Positions 12,869 through 24,300 of a stretch of DNA of 64,000 nt are shown one piece after another. Origin of the DNA: Hydractinia symbiolongicarpus. Lineage: Eukaryota; Cnidaria; Hydrozoa; Anthoathecata; Hydractiniidae. The notes beneath the pieces are model-generated. The model saw nothing but the letters and a program-made list of their open reading frames with translations. It ran no database searches and had not been told where the DNA came from. A program made the translations under genes and the position numbers. Where the stretch lies: the NCBI RefSeq assembly GCF_029227915.1, contig NC_079880.1:1676001-1740000 (forward strand), in the 5' to 3' direction. Every line of letters starts with the position of its first letter. The first letter of the stretch is position 1.

Positions 12869-14085
12869 ATGAGTTTACTCCCTGGGTACTTTCTTTGTAT
12901 ACTTTTGACTATACGGGCCGAGTCCGGGATTTACGGGAAATCGCAGGTTTTCGTTTGCCGGCAATTAAACTTCTTTTATTCAGCGTCTCATCAAAAATGA
13001 AAACATTTTTAAAAACTAAAAGTCTCATGCGTTTTAGTGGTGAAGAAATAATTTAAAAAATCGTTCGGGAAATGAGTTTACTCCCTAGGTACTTTCTTTG
13101 TATACTTTTGACTATACGGGCCGAGTCCGGGATTTACGGGAAGTCGCGGGTTTTCGTTTGCCGGCGATTAAACTTCTTTTATTCAGCGTCTCATCAAAAA
13201 TGAAATTATTTTTAAATACTACAAGTCTCATGGGCTTTAGTGGTGAAATAATAATTTAAAAAATCGTTCGGGAAATGAGTTTACACCCTGCGTACTTTCT
13301 TTCTATACTTTTGACTATACGGGCCGAGTCCGGGATTTACGGGAAATCGCAGGTTTTCGTTTGCCGGCGATTAAACTTCTTTTATTCAGCGTCTCATCAA
13401 AAATAAAAACATTTTTAAAAACTACAAGTCTCATGCGTTTTAGTGGTGAAAAGATAATTTAAAAAATCGTTCGGGAAATGAGTTTCCTCCCTGGGTACTT
13501 TCTTTGTATACTTTTGACTATACTGGCCGAGTCCGGGATTTACGGGAAGTCGCGGGTTTTCGTTTGCCGGCGATTAAACTTCTTTTATTCAGCGTCTCAT
13601 CAAAAATAAAAATATTTTTAAATACTACAAGTCTCATGGGCTTTAGTGGTGAAATAATAATTTAAAAAATCGTTCGGGAAATGAGTTTACACCCTGCGTA
13701 CTTTCTTTCTATACTTTTGACTATACGGGCCGAGTCCGGATTTACGGGAAATCGCAGGTTTTCGTTTGCCGGCGATTAAACTTTTTTTATTCAGCGTCTC
13801 ATCAAAAATGAAAATATTTTTAAATACTACAAGTCTCATGGGCTTTAGTGGTGAAATAATAATTTAAAAAATCGTTCGGGAAATGAGTTTACACCCTGGG
13901 TACTTTCTTTGTATACTTTTGACTATACGGGCCGTGTCCGGGATTTACGGGAAATTGCAGGTTTTCGTTTGCCGGTGATTAAACTTCTTTTATTCAGTGT
14001 CTCATTAAAAATGAAAATATTTTTGAAAACTACAAGTCTCATGCGTTTTAGTGGTGAAAAAATAATTTAAAAAATCGTTCGGGAA

Positions 14086-17000
14086 ATGAGTTTACTCCCT
14101 GGGTACTTTCTTTGTATACTTTTGACTATGCGGGCCGAGTCCGGGGTTTACGGGAAATGGCGGGTTTTCGTTTGCCGGCGATTAAACTTCTTTTATTCAG
14201 CGTCTCATCAAAAATGAAAACATTTTTGAAAACTACAAGTGTCAAGCGTTTTAGTGGTGAAAAGATAATTTAAAAAATCGTTTTGCAAATGAGTTTACTC
14301 ACAGGGTACTTTCTTTGTATACATTCGACTATACGGGCCAAGCCCGGGATTTACGGGAAATCGCGGGTTTTCTTTGCCGGCGATTAAACCACTTTTATTA
14401 AGCGTCTCATCAAAAATGAAAACATTTCTGAAAACTACAAGTCTCATGCGTTTTAGTGGTGAAAAAATAATTTAAAAAATCGTTCGAGAAATGAGTTTAC
14501 AGCCTGGGTACTTTCTTTCTATACTTTTGACTATACGGGCCAAGTCCGGGATTTACGGGAAATCGCAAGTTTTCGTTTGCCGGCGATTAAACCACTTTCA
14601 TTAAGCGTTTCATCAAAAATGAAAAGATTTCTGAAAACTACAAGTCTCATGCGTTTTAGTGGTGAAAATTAATTTAAAATATCGTTTGGGAAATGAGTTT
14701 ACTCCCTGGGTACTTTCTTTGTATACTTTTGACTATACGGGCGAGTCCGGGATTTACGGGAAGACGCGGGTTTTCGTTTGCCGGCAATTAAACTTCTTTC
14801 ATTCAGCGTTTCATCAAAAATGAAAACATTTTTAAAAACTACAAGTCTCATGCGTTTTAGTGGTGAAAAAATAATTTAAAAAATCGTTCGGGAAATGAGT
14901 TTACTCCCTGGGTACTTTCTTTGTATACTTTTGACTATACGGGCCGAGTCCGGGATTTACGGGAAGTCGCGGGTTTTCGTTTGCCGGCGATTAAACTTCT
15001 TTTATTCAGCGTCTCATCAAAAATGAAAATATTTTTAAATACTACAAGTCTCATGGGCTTTAGTGGTGAAATAATAAGTTAAAACATTGTTCGGGAAATG
15101 AGTTTACACCCTGGGTACTTTCTTTGTATACTTTTGACTATACGGCCGAGTCCGGGATTTACGGGAAATCGCAGGTTTTCGTTTGCCGGCGATTAAACTT
15201 CTTTTATTCAGCGTCTCATCAAAAATGAAAATATTTTTAAATACTACAAGTCTCATGGGCTTTAGTGGTGAAATAATAATTTAAAAAATCGTTCGGCAAA
15301 TGAGTTTACACCCTGGGTACTTTCTTTGTATACTTTTGACTATACGGGCCGAGTCCGGGATATACGGGAAGACGCGGGTTTTGGTTTGCCGGCAATTAAA
15401 CTTCTTTTATTCAGCGTCTCATCAAAAATGAAAACATTTTTGAAAACTACAAGTCTCATGCGTTTTAGTGGTGAAAAAATAATTTAAAAATTCGTTTGGG
15501 AAATGAGTTTACTCCCTGGGTACTTTCTTTGTATACTTTTGACTATACGGGCCGAGTCCGGGATTTACGGGAAATCGCAGGTTTTCGTTTGCCGGTGATT
15601 AAACTTCTTTTATTCAGCGTCTCATTAAAAATGAAAACATTTTTGAAAACTACAAGTCTCATGCGTTTTAGTGGTGAAAAAATAATTTAAAAAATCGTTC
15701 GGGAAATGAGTTTACTCCCTGGGTACTTTCTTTGTATACTTTTGACTATGCGGGCCGAGTCCGGGGTTTACGGGAAATGGTGGGTTTTCGTTTGCCGGCG
15801 ATTAAACTTCTTTTATTCAGCGTCTCATCAAAAATGAAAACATTTTTGAAAACTACAAGTCTCAAGCGTTTTAGTGGTGAAAAGATAATTTAAAAAATCG
15901 TTTTGCAAATGAGTTTACTCACAGGGTACTTTCTTTGTATACATTCGACTATACGGGCCAAGCCCGGGATTTACGGGAAATCGCGGGTTTTCTTTGCCGG
16001 CGATTAAACCACTTTTATTAAGCGTCTTATCAAAAATGAAAACATTTCTGAAAACTACAAGTCTGATGCGTTTTAGTGGTGAAAAAATAATTTAAAAATT
16101 CGTTCGGGAAATGAGTTTACTCACTGGGTACTTTCCTTGTATACTTTTGACTATACGGGCCGAGTCCGGGATTTACGGAAAATCGCGGGTTTTCGTTTGC
16201 CGGCGATTAAACTTCTTTTATTCAGCGTCTCATCAAAAATGAAAACATTTTTAAAAACTACAAGTCTCATGGGCTTTAGTGGTAAAATATAAATTTAAAA
16301 AATCGTTTGGGAAATGAGTTTACTCCCTGGGAACTTTCTTTGTATACCATTGACTATACGGGCTGAGTCCGGGATTTACGGGAAATCGCAGGTTTTCGTT
16401 TGCCGGCGATTAAACTTCTTTTATTCAGCGTCTCATCAAAAATGAAAACATTTTTGAAAACTACAAGTCTCATGCGTTTTAGTGGTGAAAAAATAATTTA
16501 AAAAATCGTTCGAGAAATGAGTTTACAGCCTGGATACTTTCTTTCTATACTTTTGACTATACGGGCCAAGTCCGGGATTTACGGGAAATCGCAGGTTTTC
16601 GTTTGCCGGCGATTAAACCACTTTCATTAAGCGTCTCATCAAAAATGAAAAGATTTCTGAAAACTACAAGTCTCATGCGTTTTAGTGGTGAAAATTAATT
16701 TAAAATATCGTTTGGGAAATGAGTTTACTCCCTGGGTACTTTCTTTGTATACTTTTGACTATACGGGCGAGTCCGGGATTTACGGGAAGACGCGGGTTTT
16801 CGTTTGCCGGCAATTAAACTTCTTTCATTCAGCGTCTCATCAAAAATGAAAACATTTTTAAAAACTACAAGTCTCATGCGTTTTAGTGGTGAAAAAATAA
16901 TTTAAAAAATCGTTCGGGAAATGAGTTTACTCCCTGGGTACTTTCTTTGTATACTTTTGACTATACGGGCCGAGTCCGGGATTTACGGGAAGTCGCGGGT

Positions 17001-20000
17001 TTTCGTTTGCCGGCGATTAAACTTCTTTTATTCAGCGTCTCATCAAAAATGAAAATATTTTTAAATACTACAAGTCTCATGGGCTTTAGTGGTGAAATAA
17101 TAAGTTAAAACATTGTTCGGGAAATGAGTTTACACCCTGGGTACTTTTTTTGTATACTTTTGACTATACGGCCGAGTCCGGGATTTACGGGAAATCGCAG
17201 GTTTTCGTTTGCCGGCGATTAAACTTCTTTTATTCAGCGTCTCATCAAAAATGATAATATTTTTAAATACTACAAGTCTCATGGGCTTTAGTGGTGAAAT
17301 AATAATTTAAAAAATCGTTCGGCAAATGAGTTTACCCCCTGGGTACTTTCTTTGTATACTTTTGACTATACGGGCCGAGTCCGGGATATACGGGAAGACG
17401 CGGGTTTTGGTTTGCCGGCAATTAAACTTCTTTTATTCAGCGTCTCATCAAAAATGAAAACATTTTTGAAAACTACAAGTCTCATGCGTTTTAGTGGTGA
17501 AAAAATAATTTAAAAATTCGTTTGGGAAATGAGTTTACTCCCTGGGTACTTTCTTTGTATACTTTTGACTATACGGGCCGAGTCCGAGATTTACGGGAAA
17601 TCGCAGGTTTTCGTTTGCCGGTGATTAAACTTCTTTTATTCAGCGTCTCATTAAAAATGAAAACATTTTTAAAAACTACAAGTCTCATGCGTTTTAGTGG
17701 TGAAAAAATAATTTAAAAAATCGTTCGGGAAATGAGTTTACTCCCTGGGTACTTTCTTTGTATACTTTTGACTATGCGGGCCGAGTCCGGGGTTTACGGG
17801 AAATGGCGGGTTTTTGTTTGCCGGCGATTAAACTTCTTTTATTCAGCGTCTCATCAAAAATAGAACATTTTTGAAAACTACAAGTCTCAAGCGTTTTAGT
17901 GGTGAAAAGATAATTTAAAAAATCGTTTTGCAAATGAGTTTACTCACAGGGTACTTTCTTTGTATACATTCGACTATACGGGCCAAGCCCGGGATTTACG
18001 GGAAATCGCGGGTTTTCTTTGCCGGCGATTAAACCACTTTTATTAAGCGTCTTATCAAAAATGAAAACATTTCTGAAAACTACAAGTCTGATGCGTTTTA
18101 GTGGTGAAAAAATAATTTAAAAATTCGTTCGGGAAATGAGTTTACTCACTGGGTACTTTCCTTGTATACTTTTGACTATACGGGCCGAGTCCGGGATTTA
18201 CGGAAAATCGCGGGTTTTCGTTTGCCGGCGATTAAACTTCTTTTATTCAGCGTCTCATCAAAAATGAAAACATTTTTAAAAACTACAAGTCTCATGGGCT
18301 TTAGTGGTAAAATATAAATTTAAAAAATCGTTTGGGAAATGAGTTTACTCCCTGGGAACTTTCTTTGTATACCATTGACTATACGGGCTGAGTCCGGGAT
18401 TTACGGGAAATCGCAGGTTTTCGTTTGCCGGCGATTAAACTTCTTTTATTCAGCGTCTCATCAAAAATGAAAACATTTTTGAAAACTACAAGTCTCATGC
18501 GTTTTAGTGGTGAAAAAATAATTTAAAAAATCGTTCGAGAAATGAGTTTACAGCCTGGATACTTTCTTTCTATACTTTTGACTATACGGGCCAAGTCCGG
18601 GATTTACGGGAAATCGCAGGTTTTCGTTTGCCGGCGATTAAACCACTTTCATTAAGCGTCTCATCAAAAATGAAAAGATTTCTGAAAACTACAAGTCTCA
18701 TGCGTTTTAGTGGTGAAAATTAATTTAAAATATCGTTTGGGAAATGAGTTTACTCCCTGGGTACTTTCTTTGTATACTTTTGACTATACGGGCGAGTCCG
18801 GGATTTACGGGAAGACGCGGGTTTTCGTTTGCCGGCAATTAAACTTCTTTCATTCAGCGTCTCATCAAAAATGAAAACATTTTTGAAAACTACAAGTCTC
18901 ATGCGTTTTAGTGGTGAAAAAATAATTTAAAAAATCGTTCGAGAAATGAGTTTACAGCCTGGATACTTTCTTTCTATACTTTTGACTATACGGGCCAAGT
19001 CCGGGATTTACGGGAAATCGCAGGTTTTCGTTTGCCGGCGATTAAACCACTTTCATTAAGCGTCTCATCAAAAATGAAAAGATTTCTGAAAACTACAAGT
19101 CTCATGCGTTTTAGTGGTGAAAATTAATTTAAAATATCGTTTGGGAAATGAGTTTACTCCCTGGGTACTTTCTTTGTATACTTTTGACTATACGGGCGAG
19201 TCCGGGATTTACGGGAAGACGCGGGTTTTCGTTTGCCGGCAATTAAACTTCTTTCATTCAGCGTCTCATCAAAAATGAAAACATTTTTAAAAACTACAAG
19301 TCTCATGCGTTTTAGTGGTGAAAAAATAATTGAAAAAATCGTTCGGGAAATGAGTTTACTCCCTGCGTACTTTCTTTGTATACTTTTGACTATACGGGCC
19401 GAGTCCGGGATTTACGGGAAGTCGCGGGTTTTCGTTTGCCGGCGATTAAACTTCTTTTATTCAGCGTCTCATCAAAAATGAAAATATTTTTAAATACTAC
19501 AAGTCTCATGGGCTTTAGTGGTGAAATAATAAGTTAAAACATTGTTCGGGAAATGAGTTTACACCCTGGGTACTTTCTTTGTATACTTTTGACTATACGG
19601 CCGAGTCCGGGATTTACGGGAAATCGCAGGTTTTCGTTTGCCGGCGATTAAACTTCTTTTATTCAGCGTCTCATCAAAAATGATAATATTTTTAAATACT
19701 ACAAGTCTCATGGGCTTTAGTGGTGAAATAATAATTTAAAAAATCGTTCGGCAAATGAGTTTACCCCCTGGGTACTTTCTTTGTATACTTTTGACTATAC
19801 GGGCCGAGTCCGGGATATACGGGAAGACGCGGGTTTTGGTTTGCCGGCAATTAAACTTCTTTTATTCAGCGTCTCATCAAAAATGAAAACATTTTTGAAA
19901 ACTACAAGTCTCATGCGTTTTAGTGGTGAAAAAATAATTTAAAAATTCGTTTGGGAAATGAGTTTACTCCCTGGGTACTTTCTTTGTATACTTTTGACTA

Positions 20001-21375
20001 TACGGGCCGAGTCCGGGATTTACGGGAAATCGCAGGTTTTCGTTTGCCGGTGATTAAACTTCTTTTATTCAGCGTCTCATTAAAAATGAAAACATTTTTG
20101 AAAACTACAAGTCTCATGCGTTTTAGTGGTGAAAAAATAATTTAAAAAATCGTTCGGGAAATGAGTTTACTCCCTGGGTACTTTCTTTGTATACTTTTGA
20201 CTATGCGGGCCGAGTCCGGGGTTTACGGGAAATGGCGGGTTTTCGTTTGCCGGCGATTAAACTTCTTTTATTCAGCGTCTCATCAAAAATGAAAACATTT
20301 TTGAAAACTACAAGTCTCAAGCGTTTTAGTGGTGAAAAGATAATTTAAAAAATCGTTTTGCAAATGAGTTTACTCACAGGGTACTTTCTTTGTATACATT
20401 CGACTATACGGGCCAAGCCCGGGATTTACGGGAAATCGCGGGTTTTCTTTGCCGGCGATTAAACCACTTTTATTAAGCGTCTTATCAAAAATGAAAACAT
20501 TTCTGAAAACTACAAGTCTGATGCGTTTTAGTGGTGAAAAAATAATTTAAAAATTCGTTCGGGAAATGAGTTTACTCACTGGGTACTTTCCTTGTATACT
20601 TTTGACTATACGGGCCGAGTCCGGGATTTACGGAAAATCGCGGGTTTTCGTTTGCCGGCGATTAAACTTCTTTTATTCAGCGTCTCATCAAAAATGAAAA
20701 CATTTTTAAAAACTACAAGTCTCATGGGCTTTAGTGGTAAAATATAAATTTAAAAAATCGTTTGGGAAATGAGTTTACTCCCTGGGAACTTTCTTTGTAT
20801 ACCATTGACTATACGGGCTGAGTCCGGGATTTACGGGAAATCGCAGGTTTTCGTTTGCCGGCGATTAAACTTCTTTTATTCAGCGTCTCATCAAAAATGA
20901 AAACATTTTTGAAAACTACAAGTCTCATGCGTTTTAGTGGTGAAAAAATAATTTAAAAAATCGTTCGAGAAATGAGTTTACAGCCTGGATACTTTCTTTC
21001 TATACTTTTGACTATACGGGCCAAGTCCGGGATTTACGGGAAATCGCAGGTTTTCGTTTGCCGGCGATTAAACCACTTTCATTAAGCGTCTCATCAAAAA
21101 TGAAAAGATTTCTGAAAACTACAAGTCTCATGCGTTTTAGTGGTGAAAATTAATTTAAAATATCGTTTGGGAAATGAGTTTACTCCCTTGGTACTTTCTT
21201 TGTATACTTTTGACTATACGGGCGAGTCCGGGATTTACGGGAAGACGCGGGTTTTCGTTTGCCGGCAATTAAACTTCTTTCATTCAGCGTCTCATCAAAA
21301 ATGAAAACATTTTTAAAAACTACAAGTCTCATGCGTTTTAGTTGTGAAAAAATAATTTAAAAAATCGTTCGGGAA
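14086..21375 (+). repeat. Domain B large tandem duplication, copy 1 (36 monomers, 7,290 bp)
   Basis: This block matches 21,376-29,072 in monomer order and in private variants. AAGTGTCAAG occurs only near 14,240 and 21,530. GCGTTTCATC occurs near 14,606 and 22,301, and again near 14,808 and 22,503. The monomer with GGCAAATG reads ACACCC near 15,310 and 23,005 but ACCCCC elsewhere in B. CTCCCTTGG occurs only near 21,183 and 28,880. Copy 1 lacks two monomers (the TTTCCTTG and GGGAACTTTC types) after the first landmark at 14,289, which accounts for the 407 bp length difference. Confidence 0.88.
18470..19340 (+). repeat. Duplicated monomer pair in a 12-monomer B unit (first instance)
   Basis: The two-monomer block ACAGCCTGGATAC followed by TTAATTTAAAATATCG with AAGACGCGG occurs twice in a row here, which turns the 10-monomer unit into a 12-monomer one. 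The monomer after the second pair carries a private T to G change (AATTGAAAAAATCG near 19,330) that removes the usual TAA. The same combination is found 7,697 bp downstream. Confidence 0.88.
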
Positions 21376-24300
21376 ATGAGTTTACTCCCTGGGTACTTTC
21401 TTTGTATACTTTTGACTATGCGGGCCGAGTCCGGGGTTTACGGGAAATGGCGGGTTTTCGTTTGCCGGCGATTAAACTTCTTTTATTCAGCGTCTCATCA
21501 AAAATGAAAACATTTTTGAAAACTACAAGTGTCAAGCGTTTTAGTGGTGAAAAGATAATTTAAAAAATCGTTTTGCAAATGAGTTTACTCACAGGGTACT
21601 TTCTTTGTATACATTCGACTATACGGGCCAAGCCCGGGATTTACGGGAAATCGCGGGTTTTCTTTGCCGGCGATTAAACCACTTTTATTAAGCGTCTCAT
21701 CAAAAATGAAAACATTTCTGAAAACTACAAGTCTGATGCGTTTTAGTGGTGAAAAAATAATTTAAAAATTCGTTCGGGAAATGAGTTTACTCACTGGGTA
21801 CTTTCCTTGTATACTTTTGACTATACGGGCCGAGTCCGGGATTTACGGAAAATCGCGGGTTTTCGTTTGCCGGCGATTAAACTTCTTTTATTCAGCGTCT
21901 CATCAAAAATGAAAACATTTTTAAAAACTACAAGTCTCATGGGCTTTAGTGGTAAAATATAAATTTAAAAAATCGTTTGGGAAATGAGTTTACTCCCTGG
22001 GAACTTTCTTTGTATACCTTTGACTATACGGGCTGAGTCCGGGATTTACGGGAAATCGCAGGTTTTCGTTTGCCGGCGATTAAACTTCTTTTATTCAGCG
22101 TCTCATCAAAAATGAAAACATTTTTGAAAACTACAAGTCTCATGCGTTTTAGTGGTGAAAAAATAATTTAAAAAATCGTTCGAGAAATGAGTTTACAGCC
22201 TGGGTACTTTCTTTCTATACTTTTGACTATACGGGCCAAGTCCGGGATTTACGGGAAATCGCAGGTTTTCGTTTGCCGGCGATTAAACCACTTTCATTAA
22301 GCGTTTCATCAAAAATGAAAAGATTTCTGAAAACTACAAGTCTCATGCGTTTTAGTGGTGAAAATTAATTTAAAATATCGTTTGGGAAATGAGTTTACTC
22401 CCTGGGTACTTTCTTTGTATACTTTTGACTATACGGGCGAGTCCGGGATTAACGGGAAGACGCGGGTTTTCGTTTGCCGGCAATTAAACTTCTTTCATTC
22501 AGCGTTTCATCAAAAATGAAAACATTTTTAAAAACTACAAGTCTCATGCGTTTTAGTGGTGAAAAAATAATTTAAAAAATCGTTCGGGAAATGAGTTTAC
22601 TCCCTGGGTACTTTCTTTGTATACTTTTGACTATACGGGCCGAGTCCGGGATTTACGGGAAGTGGCGGGTTTTCGTTTGCCGGCGATTAAACTTCTTTTA
22701 TTCAGCGTCTCATCAAAAATGAAAATATTTTTAAATACTACAAGTCTCATGGGCTTTAGTGGTGAAATAATAAGTTAAAACATTGTTCGGGAAATGAGTT
22801 TACACCCTGGGTACTTTCTTTGTATACTTTTGACTATACGGCCGAGTCCGGGATTTACGGGAAATCGCAGGTTTTCGTTTGCCGGCGATTAAACTTCTTT
22901 TATTCAGCGTCTCATCAAAAATGAAAATATTTTTAAATACTACAAGTCTCATGGGCTTTAGTGGTGAAATAATAATTTAAAAAATCGTTCGGCAAATGAG
23001 TTTACACCCTGGGTACTTTCTTTGTATACTTTTGACTATACGGGCCGAGTCCGGGATATACGGGAAGACGCGGGTTTTGGTTTGCCGGCAATTAAACTTC
23101 TTTTATTCAGCGTCTCATCAAAAATGAAAACATTTTTGAAAACTACAAGTCTCATGCGTTTTAGTGGTGAAAAAATAATTTAAAAATTCGTTTGGGAAAT
23201 GAGCTTACTCCCTGGGTACTTTCTTTGTATACTTTTGACTATACGGGCCGAGTCCGGGATTTACGGGAAATCGCAGGTTTTCGTTTGCCGGTGATTAAAC
23301 TTCTTTTATTCAGCGTCTCATTAAAAATGAAAACATTTTTGAAAACTACAAGTCTCATGCGTTTTAGTGGTGAAAAAATAATTTAAAAAATCGTTCGGGA
23401 AATGAGTTTACTCCCTGGGTACTTTCTTTGTATACTTTTGACTATGCGGGCCGAGTCCGGGGTTTACGGGAAATGGCGGGTTTTCGTTTGCCGGCGATTA
23501 AACTTCTTTTATTCAGCGTCTCATCAAAAATGAAAACATTTTTGAAAACTACAAGTCTCAAGCGTTTTAGTGGTGAAAAGATAATTTAAAAAATCGTTTT
23601 GCAAATGAGTTTACTCACAGGGTACTTTCTTTGTATACATTCGACTATACGGGCCAAGCCCGGGATTTACGGGAAATCGCGGGTTTTCTTTGCCGGCGAT
23701 TAAACCACTTTTATTAAGCGTCTTATCAAAAATGAAAACATTTCTGAAAACTACAAGTCTGATGCGTTTTAGTGGTGAAAAAATAATTTAAAAATTCGTT
23801 CGGGAAATGAGTTTACTCACTGGGTACTTTCCTTGTATACTTTTGACTATACGGGCCGAGTCCGGGATTTACGGAAAATCGCGGGTTTTCGTTTGCCGGC
23901 GATTAAACTTCTTTTATTCAGCGTCTCATCAAAAATGAAAACATTTTTAAAAACTACAAGTCTCATGGGCTTTAGTGGTAAAATATAAATTTAAAAAATC
24001 GTTTGGGAAATGAGTTTACTCCCTGGGAACTTTCTTTGTATACCATTGACTATACGGGCTGAGTCCGGGATTTACGGGAAATCGCAGGTTTTCGTTTGCC
24101 GGCGATTAAACTTCTTTTATTCAGCGTCTCATCAAAAATGAAAACATTTTTGAAAACTACAAGTCTCATGCGTTTTAGTGGTGAAAAAATAATTTAAAAA
24201 ATCGTTCGAGAAATGAGTTTACAGCCTGGATACTCTCTTTCTATACTTTTGACTATACGGGCCAAGTCCGGGATTTACGGGAAATCGCAGGTTTTCGTTT

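Larger units (their letters stand above)
1..13071 (+). repeat. Domain A: 12-monomer HOR region
   Basis: A set of 12 distinguishable monomers repeats with a 2,432 bp period. The anchor monomer (GTTAGGG before ATGAG, GGGTGCTTTC, TATGCGGG) starts at 713, 3,145, 5,980, 8,412 and 10,844. Copies compared by eye are nearly identical, with private differences of only one or a few bases. Bases 1-712 hold the end of an earlier, partly different block whose third monomer (510) matches the last one of the HOR. The period is 4 bp less than 12 x 203 because several monomers carry fixed 1 bp deletions, for example GTCCGGATTT instead of GTCCGGGATTT. Confidence 0.92.

Noticed and set aside
15475-15510. CENP-B-box-like motif (ATTCGTTTGGG, and TTTTCGTTTGCCGG)
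   Set aside because: Both start with TTCGTT like the mammalian box, but neither has the required A at the middle position nor the CGGG at the correct distance. The match is confined to the first half, so it is not supportable.
15496-15690. 64-codon open frames starting at TTG (GTTTGGGAAATGAG) in more than 40 monomers
   Set aside because: They are one reading frame of the monomer, ending at the TAA in TAATTTAAAAAATC. The 203 bp length is not a multiple of three, so the frame cannot extend through the array, and premature stops occur freely (for example TAG near 25,310). Nothing suggests protein-level selection.
19233-19481. 82-codon open frames at 19,233 and 26,930
   Set aside because: These are a consequence of the private AATTGAAAAAATCG change in the 12-monomer B units, which removes the TAA. 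They are two copies of one duplicated segment.
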